A stretch of 64,000 nt of DNA from Rostratula benghalensis (taxonomy: Eukaryota > Chordata > Aves > Charadriiformes > Rostratulidae): the NCBI GenBank assembly GCA_013399305.1, contig VXAI01000046.1, positions 4,216,731 through 4,280,730 on the forward strand, given 5' to 3'. Both the position numbers and the translations under genes were made by a program. This document shows, in pieces, positions 1 to 10,400 of this stretch. The notes below the pieces were generated by a model that did no database searches, was not told the origin of the DNA, and was given only the letters and a program-made list of their open reading frames with translations. Every line of letters begins with the position of its first letter. Within the stretch, counting starts at the first letter, position 1.

Positions 1-117
1 TCCAGCCATCAAAGGCTGTAGAAATAACCCTGCTGTTCCTAGAATACATACCAGGATGAAAACCCATAGAAAAATACGATCAATTACCATGGCAACGTAT
101 TTCCAGTCATCCTGAAT
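1..117 (-). CDS. CHRNA3: CHRNA3 exon 6 (M4 and C-terminus, partial)
   Basis: The acceptor CAG is at 118-120 on the minus strand. The exon opens [14 protein letters not shown], runs through the fourth membrane helix ([19 protein letters not shown]), and reaches QPLMAG at the window edge. That is 39 codons in phase 0 after exon 5. The stop codon is to the left of position 1, probably within a few codons given the family's usual length. Confidence 0.95.
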   Translation of the reverse strand, partial: MQDDWKYVAMVIDRIFLWVFILVCILGTAGLFLQPLMAG

Positions 118-3100
118 CTGAAAAATAAATGAATAGCAAGTAGTCATGTTTATTAGATTAGTAACTTGCATTAGCAATTAGTACCATTTTATATAGGAAG
201 TACAGGTTTTTTCCATATGTCTTTCATATATGCACAACTTGCATATATGTTTGCATTGACACATCAATGCATCTTGAAGGCGCTTTATTTGAATATGCTC
301 TTTGTGGCAAAGCCAAAAGCTACTTCTTTGAATACAAAAAGTCATTCCCTGAGACACTGGACTTCATGAGATACAGCTTCTCTTCTGTGTGCCAAAAATG
401 AAAGTGAAAAGCTTCAAGTTCCTAAAGGACCAGGTTTGTCCAGGACACAGACTCTCCTGCTGGTCTTTAGGCAGTATGTAGAAAGGCAAAGGTTAATTGC
501 CCTATGATTACTCGGTATGTTTCTTAGGTAGTACTCAAGTCTGATTGTTGTCATGCATATAAATGAATAATGCATTTGTTGTTTCTGAAATTTTCCACTT
601 TTTAGTTTACAGCTTGTTAAAGCAGATTAAAAAAAAACAAACCAAAACAATCCCAGATTTCCTCTACCAACTAATTCTACTAAAGTTAGAATGAAGTTAT
701 TTTGTTTATACTGAAACCAGGACTTTAAGTGCCATCATCAGAGGATTTAAAATCAGTGATGACTGTGGTGGTGAGGCTACTGATCTTAGTATGTTTGAGG
801 AATGTGATAGAAAGAAAATTTTAAAATGAAAAAATTATTTTTTTATTGCATCAAATAGCAGTTTTATGAAATATGATGGACCCCATCTTGCAGCAGTTGT
901 CTCATATAGCTACAGCAATTTGCAGCAGCAGCAAGATAAGTAATTTCATCACTGTGAAGGACCTTCATTCTTATGCTCTTTGTTATTGACAGTAGACTGT
1001 GGGAGGGAGACTCTAAAAGCATAGAGTCAGCAAATTCCACTATTAAGGTTATAATTTGGAGTAGCCTGACTCCAAATACTTGCATACTTGATGGCTACTC
1101 AGGTATGTTTCCCTGGCACTGGTTACCTTAACTTGTTTGTTTCAGCATTATGTGTTGTCAATAAAGAGAATGTTGTGCAACAGAGCTGCTCCCCAAAATT
1201 ACCTACATTCAAAATTGGACGTCTGTAATACAGGTTGGGTAATTTACTTGTATCAAATACTGATCTGCGTTGTCTTTTTTTTTCTTTGCTTTTTTTGGGG
1301 GAGGTGTGGGGTTTTTTTGAAATCTTTTTTTCTTTACAAAACTAATGGCACATGCTACCTGCAGTTTGAGTAACAGTAAAATATGTTCTTACCTCTTTTG
1401 CTTCATTCTGCATTTTCATATTTTCTGCAATGTATTTAACACTTTCGATAGCATCTCTCATTTCTGGTGACAGAACTGAAAATGAAAACAGAGGATCTAC
1501 AGACTCAGAGCTTGAACTTCTTGTGAGGTTGCCACTGAAATCTGAGAACTTCATTCGCTGATACTGACAACAGCTGCACGCCACATCTTGACATACAAAG
1601 CCATCTTTGCAGCATTTGGTTTCCGAACTGTTGAAGCAATTTAAGTTTGAAAACTCGGAAGTGAAAAATGGTTTTGGCTTCTGATTATTCTCTTCATCAC
1701 TGGCAGGCCTTGTCATAAACATGATCCTGGGAAGTAAGTTCAAGAAAATGGTTCTCACCCACACAGGCATTGTGTGTGTCTTGGGTGTTCTGTAGTGCAC
1801 GTTAAGTACAAACACCGTGATGACAATAGATAGAGTTACAAATATCATGGTGAAAAGGAGGTATTCCCCAATAAGTGGAATTACCAGGGAAGTAGAAGGT
1901 ATGGTTTCTGTGATAACGAGGAGGAACACTGTTAAAGATAGAAGGACTGATATGCAGAGCGTCACCTTCTCACCGCAGTCTGAAGGCAAATAGAAAACTA
2001 ACACAGTCAGAAAAGAAATCAGCAGACATGGAATAATCATATTGATAGTGTAAAATAAAGGTAAACGCCTGATGTAAAGAGAATATGTGATGTCTGGATA
2101 TATCTCTTCACAGCAGTTGTATTTGATGTCGTGTTTATACCCAGGAGCTTTAATAATAGCCCATTCTCCACTCTCCCAGTAATCTTTCAGGTTCATTGTA
2201 GAGCCAATTAAAACTAAGTCAATTTTGGCTTTATCGTAAGACCAGGAACCGAACTTCATGGTGCAGTTCTGATAGTCAAATGGAAAGTAGGTTACATCTA
2301 TTTTACATGAGCTCTTAAAGATGGCCGGGGGTATCCAGGTCACATCACCTGTATATTTTAATAGCGCCTTTGTCTTGTCATCAACTTGGAAATCCCCAAC
2401 TGCGCTGTAGAGCAAATAAAAATAACAAGAATTAGAATGCCACTACCCTAGGTAGTTTCATACATTCAGATCATATACATTAACTCTTTAATCTGCTTGG
2501 GGAAAGTCATCAATTACTTATTGACATGGAGCTGCATCGCATGTGCAGGAGTGAGTCAGCATATTGTCATAAATTTGCATACTTAAATAAACAGCTGTAT
2601 AAATCTATTGATGGAGGATATGAAAGGAAATACTCTGCCTTATAATAACGTGGCTCTGTGCGATCAATATTCAAAAAAGCAAACAGGAGACTGCACATGG
2701 CAGTCCCACAAGATGATCGTTGTAGGTCCCTTCCAACTGAACTGTTTTATTCTGTTCTAGATGAAGCACGTCAGACCCCAGGGGCTGATCAGAGGATGCC
2801 CGCAGCACTGGTGGTTCCACCTCTTCTGTGAACAGTGCAGGTAGTGGCTATGGAAAGAGGGATTAGGGTTGGGCTGCATCTGCGTAACAAGTACATTTGG
2901 TGAGGGTTTTTTTAAGTGTAAAAGATGGGTAAGATCCACATGAGATTTTCAGTTGTTTATATAAAAAAACCTAAAAAGGCAATTTAAAGTTTTAAGGTCA
3001 CAGTTAGAAAAGAAGTTAGAACATCATCGCTGTTGTTCCATAGGCCTAAATTTTGATTACTCCTAAGTTTGGAGCAGCTAACTGCACTTCACTGGAGCTG

Positions 3101-6100
3101 CTTCCCTACAGAGCAAGAGGGATACCTTGAGTTATGGCTCTTCACAGTCTCAGAAACTGGTATCCAAAGTAAACTTTTGTATGTCAACACTATTACCATA
3201 AAATGTGTCAAATTGACAGTTTAACTGCTAAAAAGCTAGAATTGGCAGGTTTTTTCAGTTAAAAGTCTGACTCGCAGACAAGAACTCTTCAGTCTAAGGA
3301 AATTCCTTGCCATCTTCCTTGTTGGCAGTGGTAAAAAATAATAGTAAAAGTGGGGGCTTGAGAAGGGGAAGAGCCAAGTTCTATTGGGCCTGTTCACTTG
3401 CGGCTCCAGGTTAGGAGCTGGCTGCCACCCAGTGATGCTGCTGTAGATGGCACGGAGGAGAGTACAGCAAGAGGGAGACGTGGGACACAGCTGTGCTGAA
3501 AAGCAGGCCTTTTTCAGTTAATTCAATGAACCTGCTGCTGATACTGTTTTTTTTAAACGAGTAATACCACCCTCCTTCTTCCCAAGTTAAGAAGATAAAT
3601 ATGCAAGAGTCTTACTTGTTATATAAAACAATATCTGGCTTCCAGATCTGGCCAGATGGCACGCGGATGAATTCAGCTCCTCCATAGTCTGCTGGATTCC
3701 ACCGAAGCTTGTAATCGTTCCAGATCTAATCATGGAAGAAATGAGTGTAGGTTAGGTTTGTGCTGAAATTCAGTGCACTGGATTCAAACCAAATGCTGCC
3801 ATACTGCTTTGAGGGTTGTTTTATTCTGGGTACTACCAATGATCAGATGTTTCCTTAACAAACACGTATGTCTGGTGTTTATTTGCATGGAGATTGTTGG
3901 TCTAGATACAGCTTAGAGGTGTGTGACTCCCATGTCCCAGGAATGTCTACTCAGTAGCTGCAGCGAGGTGAAAGAGGGAATAAGACACTGTTGTCAGAGC
4001 ATGCTAGACTTCAATCAGCTAACAGGTCTCAGAAAGCCAGGTGTCTGTGAGGTGGTGAAAACAAATGGGGAGTCCCTGGTGCTAGGTGTGATGGTGGGTT
4101 AGAAGGAGCTGCAGGGTTTCATTGCTCGGTTAAGTAACAGTCTTGTTCATAGGGCTCATTAAACCCCAGTTTAACAAAGCTGAATATTAAGCTGAAGCCA
4201 GGAATTAGGTTGGTTATTAAGTTGACTGCAACAGTGAGTAAAAAATTGCTTTTTTAATGCATAAAGACCGTTTTAAGTGAAGTCAGCACTTTTGGTTCGC
4301 TCTCACTTTCTGAGAGGCACAGCGTGCTGTGGAACCTCTGTTCTGAGTTGCTTCCTTTGTGCACCAGTGTCTGCCGAGGTGGCATCTTTAGGAGTCTTCT
4401 GAGCAAAAATACAGTATTTAGTGACTACATGCAGCATGGGAGGGTTAGGGTTGCAGCTGATGACCCACAACCTGTATTTAACGGCCGTGCCCGAGCCGAG
4501 CCCGTATTTAAATGCTGCAGCACCCGGAGTGGCTGAGGCAGAAGGGTGCAGGGGTCGCTGGGGATGGCGTTGTCGCTGGCCTCTCGGTTCCTGGGGCCGG
4601 GGTCCGGGCGCTCAGGCGTCCCTGGGCGCTCCGAGGCCGCTGGGGGGCAGCAGCGCGCCGGGCGAGCGGCCCTGAGCGTGGCGGCCGTCGATGAAGGCCC
4701 GGGGCCTGCGCCCATGGTGCCACCCGAGGCCGCGGCTCTGGCCCAGGGAAGGGCGGCCTGGCCAGCCCGGCGCTGCCGGCAGCCCGCGAAGGGCTCTTTC
4801 CGCGCTGGGGAGGAGGAGAGTCGGAGCCACTTGTTCTGTCGGTGAGCTCTACTTACATGCTTCAGCCACAAGTTGGTTTCCATTATCTGGTTGACTTCAT
4901 CCTGGAAAAGAGAGGGGTGTTGGGAGCAGCTCTGGCTCTCCTGTCACCATGGGCGTGCCATCGGGGCATGTACTCACCACCTTCACCAGCTGGGACATGG
5001 ACACCTCAAACTGGATGATGACGGGGTCCGAGACGTTCTTGACGGGGCGGACAAACTGGTTGTAGCTCTCAAAGAGGGCTGCATAGAGTCGATGCTCGGC
5101 CTCAGAGCTGCCACAGCCTGCAGGAGGGCACAGCGGGGGTAAGCGGCCTCTGAGGTGGCAGCACCCCCTCTGGGTACCAGATCAGGGGTCACTTTCCTAT
5201 TGGTACCCGTCTGGCTGGGTATTACCTGCTTAGCATCCCAGAGATGTGTGGGGAGAGGCCCAGCCTCACCCAAGTGGGTAGTAGTGTGTCACGATTGGCA
5301 TTGGCTTAGGCTGAGAGAAGAAAATCCAAGAAAGGTAACACTATGATGGCGTTTTTCTCACATACATCTCTGTAAATAGCTTCAGAAATGAGCTTCAGGG
5401 AGTTACTGAAGAACTGGAGGTGCAAAAGCACTTTGACCTCAAAGGCCTAGGCCCCTTGACTTGCCGAAACTGCAGAGGTGTGGGGCAGAGGAAGGGAACC
5501 TGACAGACTAGGCCACTGAAGCTGTCGGAGCATTTTGCAGAAGGAGGATTCTCAGGAAATGAGAACTCTGCTTTCTAGCCTGAGTCATGATTGTGTGATA
5601 TAGTGATGATAAAAGCCTGCTTGTTAAAATATAAAAAAAAAGAATTTAAAAATTATTATATCCAAAGACTTTTCAGCACATTCAAAATATCGTTCTAATT
5701 ACTCATTTACTATTCAAAGTAATTTTTATTTAGAATATATTCCTGTTTTCTATTTTGCCACTGATAACTGTGTTCATGGTGCCTTGTGGCCAAGAGCAAA
5801 GTTGCAAACTGAAATTCTTAAGCAACAAGGTCTCTCTCCTGGTCTGGGATAAGGTGTGAGACCCTGTAATTCACACTGCATTTTTACTCTCAGAGCTTAC
5901 TAGCTATGCAATACCATCCTGACAGCTGGATGCTATTTAAAAGCCAGTGGCCTTATATTTTTAGGGATTCTGTCTTAAACTGTCTTCTGGACATCACATC
6001 CTCAAGCACTCCAACTGAAAAACAAAAATAAGGCCTGTTTTGTTATTTATGGATGACACTATGTGAATTTAGCAAAGGCATAGAACCAAAGTCTGTAGAA

Positions 6101-7147
6101 CATACTCTACAGTTCCTTTGAAACACAAATATGAATTTACAGATATTTGTAAGGACACGTTTATTTTTTGGCAGACAGTAGAGAAAGAGATGTGAGGCAG
6201 AAGTATCTGCAGGTGACTGATCTGTATTTCACAACGCAGGTGTTACTTTCTGATCTTTCTAAGAGCTTCCCCTCTCCCTAGGACAAGAGGGTCCCCCTTG
6301 TGTGAAACTGTTTTCAGCTTAAAACCTCTTTCTTTCTTTTTTTTTTCTCTCCTCCCTTTCTCCTGTTTATTTGGAGGGCAATTTTATTTTCAGATTAGTG
6401 AAATCATTCAAGGCAATTTGCTACCTAAAAAATTAACACATTTCTTTCATGCTTTTTAACTGCTAGCCTTGCCCTTATTATTTATTGATGTCTCATATCT
6501 CTCATCAAGATTTCCTGGAATAAATCCTCCCAGATCTTTTCGGGAAATAATTTTAAAGGTAGATCTTAACAACTCTCTATTATAGTCAATCCCAAATTGC
6601 CAGCCTTTTCCATATCACCAGCACTCTAATTAAATCCAGCATGAGCCATAGCTACAGAAGTACATTAATTTGGGGGTTTTTTTATTTAAATGTTTGGTGC
6701 TTTCCATATCCGCAGAGCGAAGGTGCACGGTTTGCATCACATATTCAAAACTGCTTAATATTGTCACTTTCTTGTGGTTTTTTCTACAGTATGTAAACCC
6801 ACATCTTTACATGTAAGGTGCTTTCTCTTCTTCATGTTAAAATGGCTTTGTGTTTGGCATCTTGAATCAGGACTGCTTCACTACTTTACTAGGAGAAATT
6901 AAAAAAAACCACCCCCAACAACAAACTGTGCAACCAAAAGAGCTGTGCCAGGATTCTGTATGTTTATCCATTAGTTTGGAGTCAGCTTCAGCACTTCTCA
7001 AAAATAATTTGCACCAAAGCCATCTCCTGTTCACCTTTTCAATCCCCCACCCCCTTGACAAACAAAGAATAAACAAATTAAGGATCACTCACCTTGACAG
7101 AGAAAGCAAATAGCAGCAGTTAGAAGGAGAGTGTGCGTGCTCTCCAT
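1..7147 (-). CDS. CHRNA3: CHRNA3, neuronal nicotinic acetylcholine receptor alpha-3 subunit (3' end cut by window edge)
   Basis: This is a ligand-gated cation channel subunit that pairs with beta-4 (also beta-2, alpha-5) in ganglionic receptors at the plasma membrane. Six coding exons join in frame: 7093-7147, 4978-5117, 4857-4901, 3616-3725, 1393-2404 and 1-117. They give 493 codons before the window ends; the stop lies outside. The signal peptide is about residues 1-22. The Cys-loop pair is C150/C164 with 13 residues between. Loop B Trp is 171, loop C is Y212, C214-C215 and Y219; subtracting 22 gives the classic alpha numbering W149, Y190, C192/C193. M1 is about 232-256, M2 262-285, M3 296-318, and M4 is in the last exon. 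The vicinal cysteines mark an alpha subunit. The M3-M4 loop and the same-strand CHRNB4 neighbour favour alpha-3 over alpha-6. The start ATG has A at -3 and G at +4. Confidence 0.96.
1393..2404 (-). CDS. CHRNA3: CHRNA3 exon 5 (main ligand-binding, M1-M3 and cytoplasmic loop exon)
   Basis: The acceptor is at 2405-2406 and the donor GTAAGA begins at 1392. The exon is 1012 nt: one base completes the Asn codon split with exon 4, followed by 337 codons. It encodes the Cys-loop, loop B (GSWSYD), loop C (YNCCEEIY), M1 to M3, and a long M3-M4 loop containing seven cysteines and a serine-rich stretch ([11 protein letters not shown]). The GEK triplet before M2 is the cation-selectivity region. If intron 5 were retained, the frame would stop 16 codons into the intron. 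Confidence 0.97.
2700..2760 (+). repeat. CR1 LINE 3'-terminal fragment in CHRNA3 intron 4
   Basis: The stretch reads GATGATCGTTGTAGGTCCC followed by TTCCAACTGAACTGTTTTAT and TCTGTTCTAG. This matches the conserved 3' end of avian CR1 retrotransposons, including the short degenerate ATTCT-type tail. It is antisense to CHRNA3. Only the extreme 3' end is recognisable, as is usual for 5'-truncated CR1 copies. Confidence 0.75.
3616..3725 (-). CDS. CHRNA3: CHRNA3 exon 4
   Basis: This is a 110-nt exon, the standard exon 4 length in this family. It has acceptor TTAG at 3726-3727 and donor GTAAGA at 3615 downward. It encodes [16 protein letters not shown], then [20 protein letters not shown] and the first two bases of the next Asn codon. 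It carries the loop A region ([10 protein letters not shown]). Confidence 0.97.
4545..4835. promoter_or_regulatory. CpG-island-like GC patch in CHRNA3 intron 3
   Basis: About 290 bp with roughly 34 CpG dinucleotides by hand count, flanked by AT-rich intron on the left and by exon 3 on the right. It includes clustered GCGCGCC, GGCGGCCGTCG and CCGCGGC words. Open frames run through it on both strands, as expected of GC-rich DNA; they resemble nothing I know. It could be an internal promoter or enhancer CpG island, or a patch of GC-biased gene conversion. Confidence 0.7.
4857..4901 (-). CDS. CHRNA3: CHRNA3 exon 3
   Basis: This is a 45-nt, 15-codon exon ([15 protein letters not shown]) with acceptor CAG at 4902-4904 and donor GTAAGT from 4856 downward. 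The length and both intron phases match exon 3 across neuronal nicotinic subunit genes. It sits about 25 bp from the edge of the CpG-rich patch in intron 3. Confidence 0.96.
4978..5117 (-). CDS. CHRNA3: CHRNA3 exon 2 (start of extracellular domain)
   Basis: This is a 140-nt exon with acceptor TGCAG just above 5117 and donor GTGAGT from 4977 downward. It encodes [20 protein letters not shown] and then [20 protein letters not shown] and SQLVKV, the N-terminal helix and first strands of the ligand-binding domain, with an N-glycosylation sequon NVS. Its GC content is clearly higher than that of exon 5. Intron 2, to exon 3, is only 76 bp. Confidence 0.95.
7093..7147 (-). CDS. CHRNA3: CHRNA3 exon 1 coding part (signal peptide)
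   Basis: The ATG is at 7145-7147 in a strong context (ACCATGG). The exon encodes [18 protein letters not shown] plus one base, ending at donor GTGAGT (7092 downward). The split Gly codon joins exon 2 in frame. It is a typical hydrophobic signal peptide, and 55 coding nt is also the length of CHRNB4 exon 1. The frame stays open upstream but has no in-frame ATG, so this is the likely start. Confidence 0.93.
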
Positions 7148-7400
7148 GGTGTTGTGAATTACTGCCTGTCGACAGAGGCTGTTGAAGATGAGCTTAGCTG
7201 CCAGGGTTGTATGAGCATGGGAAGTAGAGAGAGCTCCGCTCCTCCGATGCGTGAAATGCCTGGAAGCAGCAGACGGCAGGACCCTGAACGCAGTTCTGCG
7301 CAGTGAGCTCCCATTAGGTTTGCTGTGCTGCCCCCTTTCTAAGCTACCCAGGCTGTCAGAGCACACGAAACAGCAAATAAATTGCAGACAAAACAGATGT
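7148..7400 (-). promoter_or_regulatory. CHRNA3 5' leader and proximal promoter (inferred)
   Basis: This lies immediately upstream of the CHRNA3 ATG on the minus strand. A minus-strand GGGGGC run at 7331-7336 is a possible Sp1/MAZ-type site; Sp1 sites are known drivers of vertebrate CHRNA3 promoters. I see no convincing minus-strand TATA box. The transcription start cannot be placed from sequence alone. Confidence 0.4.
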
Positions 7401-10400
7401 TATTGTAGGCAAAGAGCAGTCTTCTGGCAAGGATAAGAGGCAAGAGTCCTTAAACTGGTGCATAAATGTACCCGGTAATCTGACAATGCTAAAGATTTTT
7501 CTAGTCAGCTGCTATAAAAGATCTTTTTCTATCAGAAGCTCATGCCAAGCTTCTAGGAGAAGTTTAATTAGTAAAAGTCCTGTAATTGAATTGTGCTGAA
7601 ATGGATATTGACATTAGAAATGCTTGATTTAGCAGTGAACTGGGATCATGGGGCCTAAATTTCCAATTTTGCTGTACATGTTGAGAGTTTTTTCCTGCCT
7701 GTATCTGATCTTGCAAGCACACGTGCTAGGTGCTTGAATGTATAAAACAGATGTGCTGTTCCCAGGAGTAAATAAAGGCAGGTACAACTGTTGCCAGGAT
7801 CTAAGCCCAGAGTGGATACATAGCAGCTGGGATCCGGCAAGAACCAGGGGTTTGAGCTGGACACCAAATTTGACCAAAGCTCTTGAGGATCATTCCTGCT
7901 TTCATGGATGTTAGAAAGGTGACATTTGGGAAGGGGAATAAAGAACACAGGATTCTGGGTTAATCCCACAAAACCTTATTGTTCAGGGGAAAGGAGATAG
8001 GGGAGAATGTGAGGTTGTGTTTGAAGTTGAATCGTAAAATCCTGCTTTGCAAAGCGGTTTATTCCTCAGGTGCTCATCAGTTTCCTTGTTAACTTCTGTG
8101 TCACTACTTGATCCTCCTTGAACCAGGTGATGCAAGACTTGCGGATGCAGTGGTTGTTGCACACATCTGGGCAGTCTGTGCAGAGGGAGGAGAGGGAGAG
8201 AAAAAAATGTGGGGTCCCACTGTCGTTTTTGGAAATGATGTGAGGGAAGCTCTGTGGGACAGGAGGCTGCACCCAACAGGTGCTTCACTCCCTGCCATTA
8301 GGGAAGGATAAACCGACTGCATTTGGTACTGTGTTAAGAGGCAGCACTGGGAGAAGGAGCATCAGACTGGGTTCAGCTCAGCTGCTCTTGGCACAGAGCT
8401 TGTTTATCCTGTTTGTCCTGTGCCTCAGAGCATCATTCACTTCATCCCCAGACACAAGCTCTTATGATAATTTCTGTAATTCTATTAACTTGGAGGAAAT
8501 AGGCTTTACTGTCCATTTGACTTTTTTTTTTTTTTTCTCCAGAGAACTTGACTGCTTGATTGAATTCTCTGGAACAGCTTAACCCTTTGTGGCTACACTT
8601 TTTTTGCCTTGCATTAAGACTAGATGTTTTCTCTTTTTTCCTTCTTGGTTTCCATGTATAAACAGCATTATAACTGAGATTTTTGTTTGTTTATTTTTGG
8701 TCCCAACTAGAAATGAGCTAAAGCGTCAAAGATCAGATCATAACCTGTGCTCCCCCCAAATTAGTGCTTAATCCTGAATAATTTGGAAACATCTGATCTG
8801 CAGAGGCAGCAAAGGGCCATTGCATCATGAGACACAGGTATTTTAGATTTAATTTGTCTAGTTACTGAAATTTTCAGTGGAGTTTGTATGCACAGATACT
8901 TTGTTTCTAACATCACATGCTGGAGCTCCTGGTGAAATCAGCTCAGGATTTTTTTATGACTGAGGAGAGTGATGTGATAGGAACACATCACCAGGACTGC
9001 ATTGCAGAATTCCATAGAGGAAGAATTTGTGTGGGTAGGGGGGAAGCTATCTACCCAAGAACATCTGCAGTAACCAGCTACGTAGCCTTTGCTTTTTAAA
9101 GAACGTGCCACTTTCAGTGGTGTTTTGCTTTGCTAAGATTTGTTAAGATCAAATCTTAACTCAGGTGATGAGGGAAAAGAATATTTCTCACCTTTGTCTG
9201 GGGTACTGATGTGCCCTCTATAAAAAGCAAGTACTGCTGGTCTTTCCAGTTTGTTGTGACTTCAAGGGAGCAGAAACAGTCCCAGATAAACTCACCCGGA
9301 GGCATATGGTCCATGTGTGTGGTGGTGGTTGCACTTCTATGTGTTCTGGTGGAAGATGAAGAAGGGGTTGGGGTTATAGAGTTTTTGTAATGGTAGAGAA
9401 CGGGGAGGGAACTAACACAGGCTTTTCCTCACAAGTAGGGAAGCAAAGACTGGTTACACGCTGGAAATCAGGATGTGTGAAAAATACATTTTGAGTGACC
9501 ACTTTTTTAAATGAAAGACATTACTGTAAAAAACCCTGTAAAGTAGAAATGTTGAAGTGGGTGTTTTTGATCACCTAGGGCCTTACCGTATTCATGTTAG
9601 CCTGCAAGGTGACATTTTTAATGTCATAATTTGAATTTTCTCTAAAATATTTTATTTTTGAAATTTTTCAAAAAAACTCAAAGCAGAAAACCCTGAATTT
9701 TTTTGACAAGTTAAACTGGGAACAGTTCTATATATTACATAAGTGGAGCTGCTGAGGGTTAGGCAAAAATAGTATTTCCCATTTTGAAACTACTGTTTTA
9801 GGAGATCAGATTTTTTCAAAATTTTAGGACTTAGAATAAAATTTTTCTTTCTGAAATTCACTGTAGATTGAATTTTGGAAACTAAAACAATGCAGTGATG
9901 GCTTTTGAAAACACAACTAGGGAAGATAGATTGCTTCGGTCGTGATAAAAATAGTAATAAGGTGGCCACAGTGTACGGAAAGTACTAGAGCCCACCATTT
10001 CTTGGATGAAGAGCTCTAGTTCTGCAGGGAACTCCCTGGGGCCAGGGATGTGCCTTTTGAAAGCTTTTTCTGGGTTTGTCAAGTCTGAGACCTCGGTCTG
10101 CCTGTGCTCTGTGTTAGCTGCTAGCTGAGCTGCCAAATCCTTTCTAGAACTTTTGCCTGTGCTGGAGATAATTCAGCTGAAAGCTGAGAGAGAGGGAGCC
10201 AAGCATTATCAGTCATTACTGCTCATAAAGATAAGGCCAGCTATGAGATGGGGATACTGGAGATCTCATTTCAGTTGCATTCAGGCAGTGAACAAAAAGA
10301 TAAGAAGAAGAAGGGAGTGGGGAGAGGAGTAATGATTGGTAGGAGGGTGAGAGCATGACACAGCCAGTAACGCTGTTGGTGTTGAGTGAAAGGAGAAGAA

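Noticed and set aside
4441..4452. GGGTTAGGGTT as an interstitial telomere repeat
   Set aside because: Fewer than two full units, so no more than chance.
4324..4894. Many overlapping open frames on both strands around 4.3-4.9 kb
   Set aside because: They arise from the CpG-rich, stop-poor intron 3 patch and read-through of exon 3. None resembles a protein.
4983..5273. Minus-strand 96-codon frame over CHRNA3 exon 2
   Set aside because: It is in a different frame from the receptor coding sequence and is a shadow of exon 2 and its intron.
7512..7520. CTATAAAAG as a TATA box
   Set aside because: It reads on the plus strand, away from CHRNA3, and no plus-strand gene follows.
9143..9159. TTAAGAT / ATCTTAA inverted repeat as a possible small-RNA hairpin
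   Set aside because: The arms are only 7 bp, far too short for a microRNA precursor.
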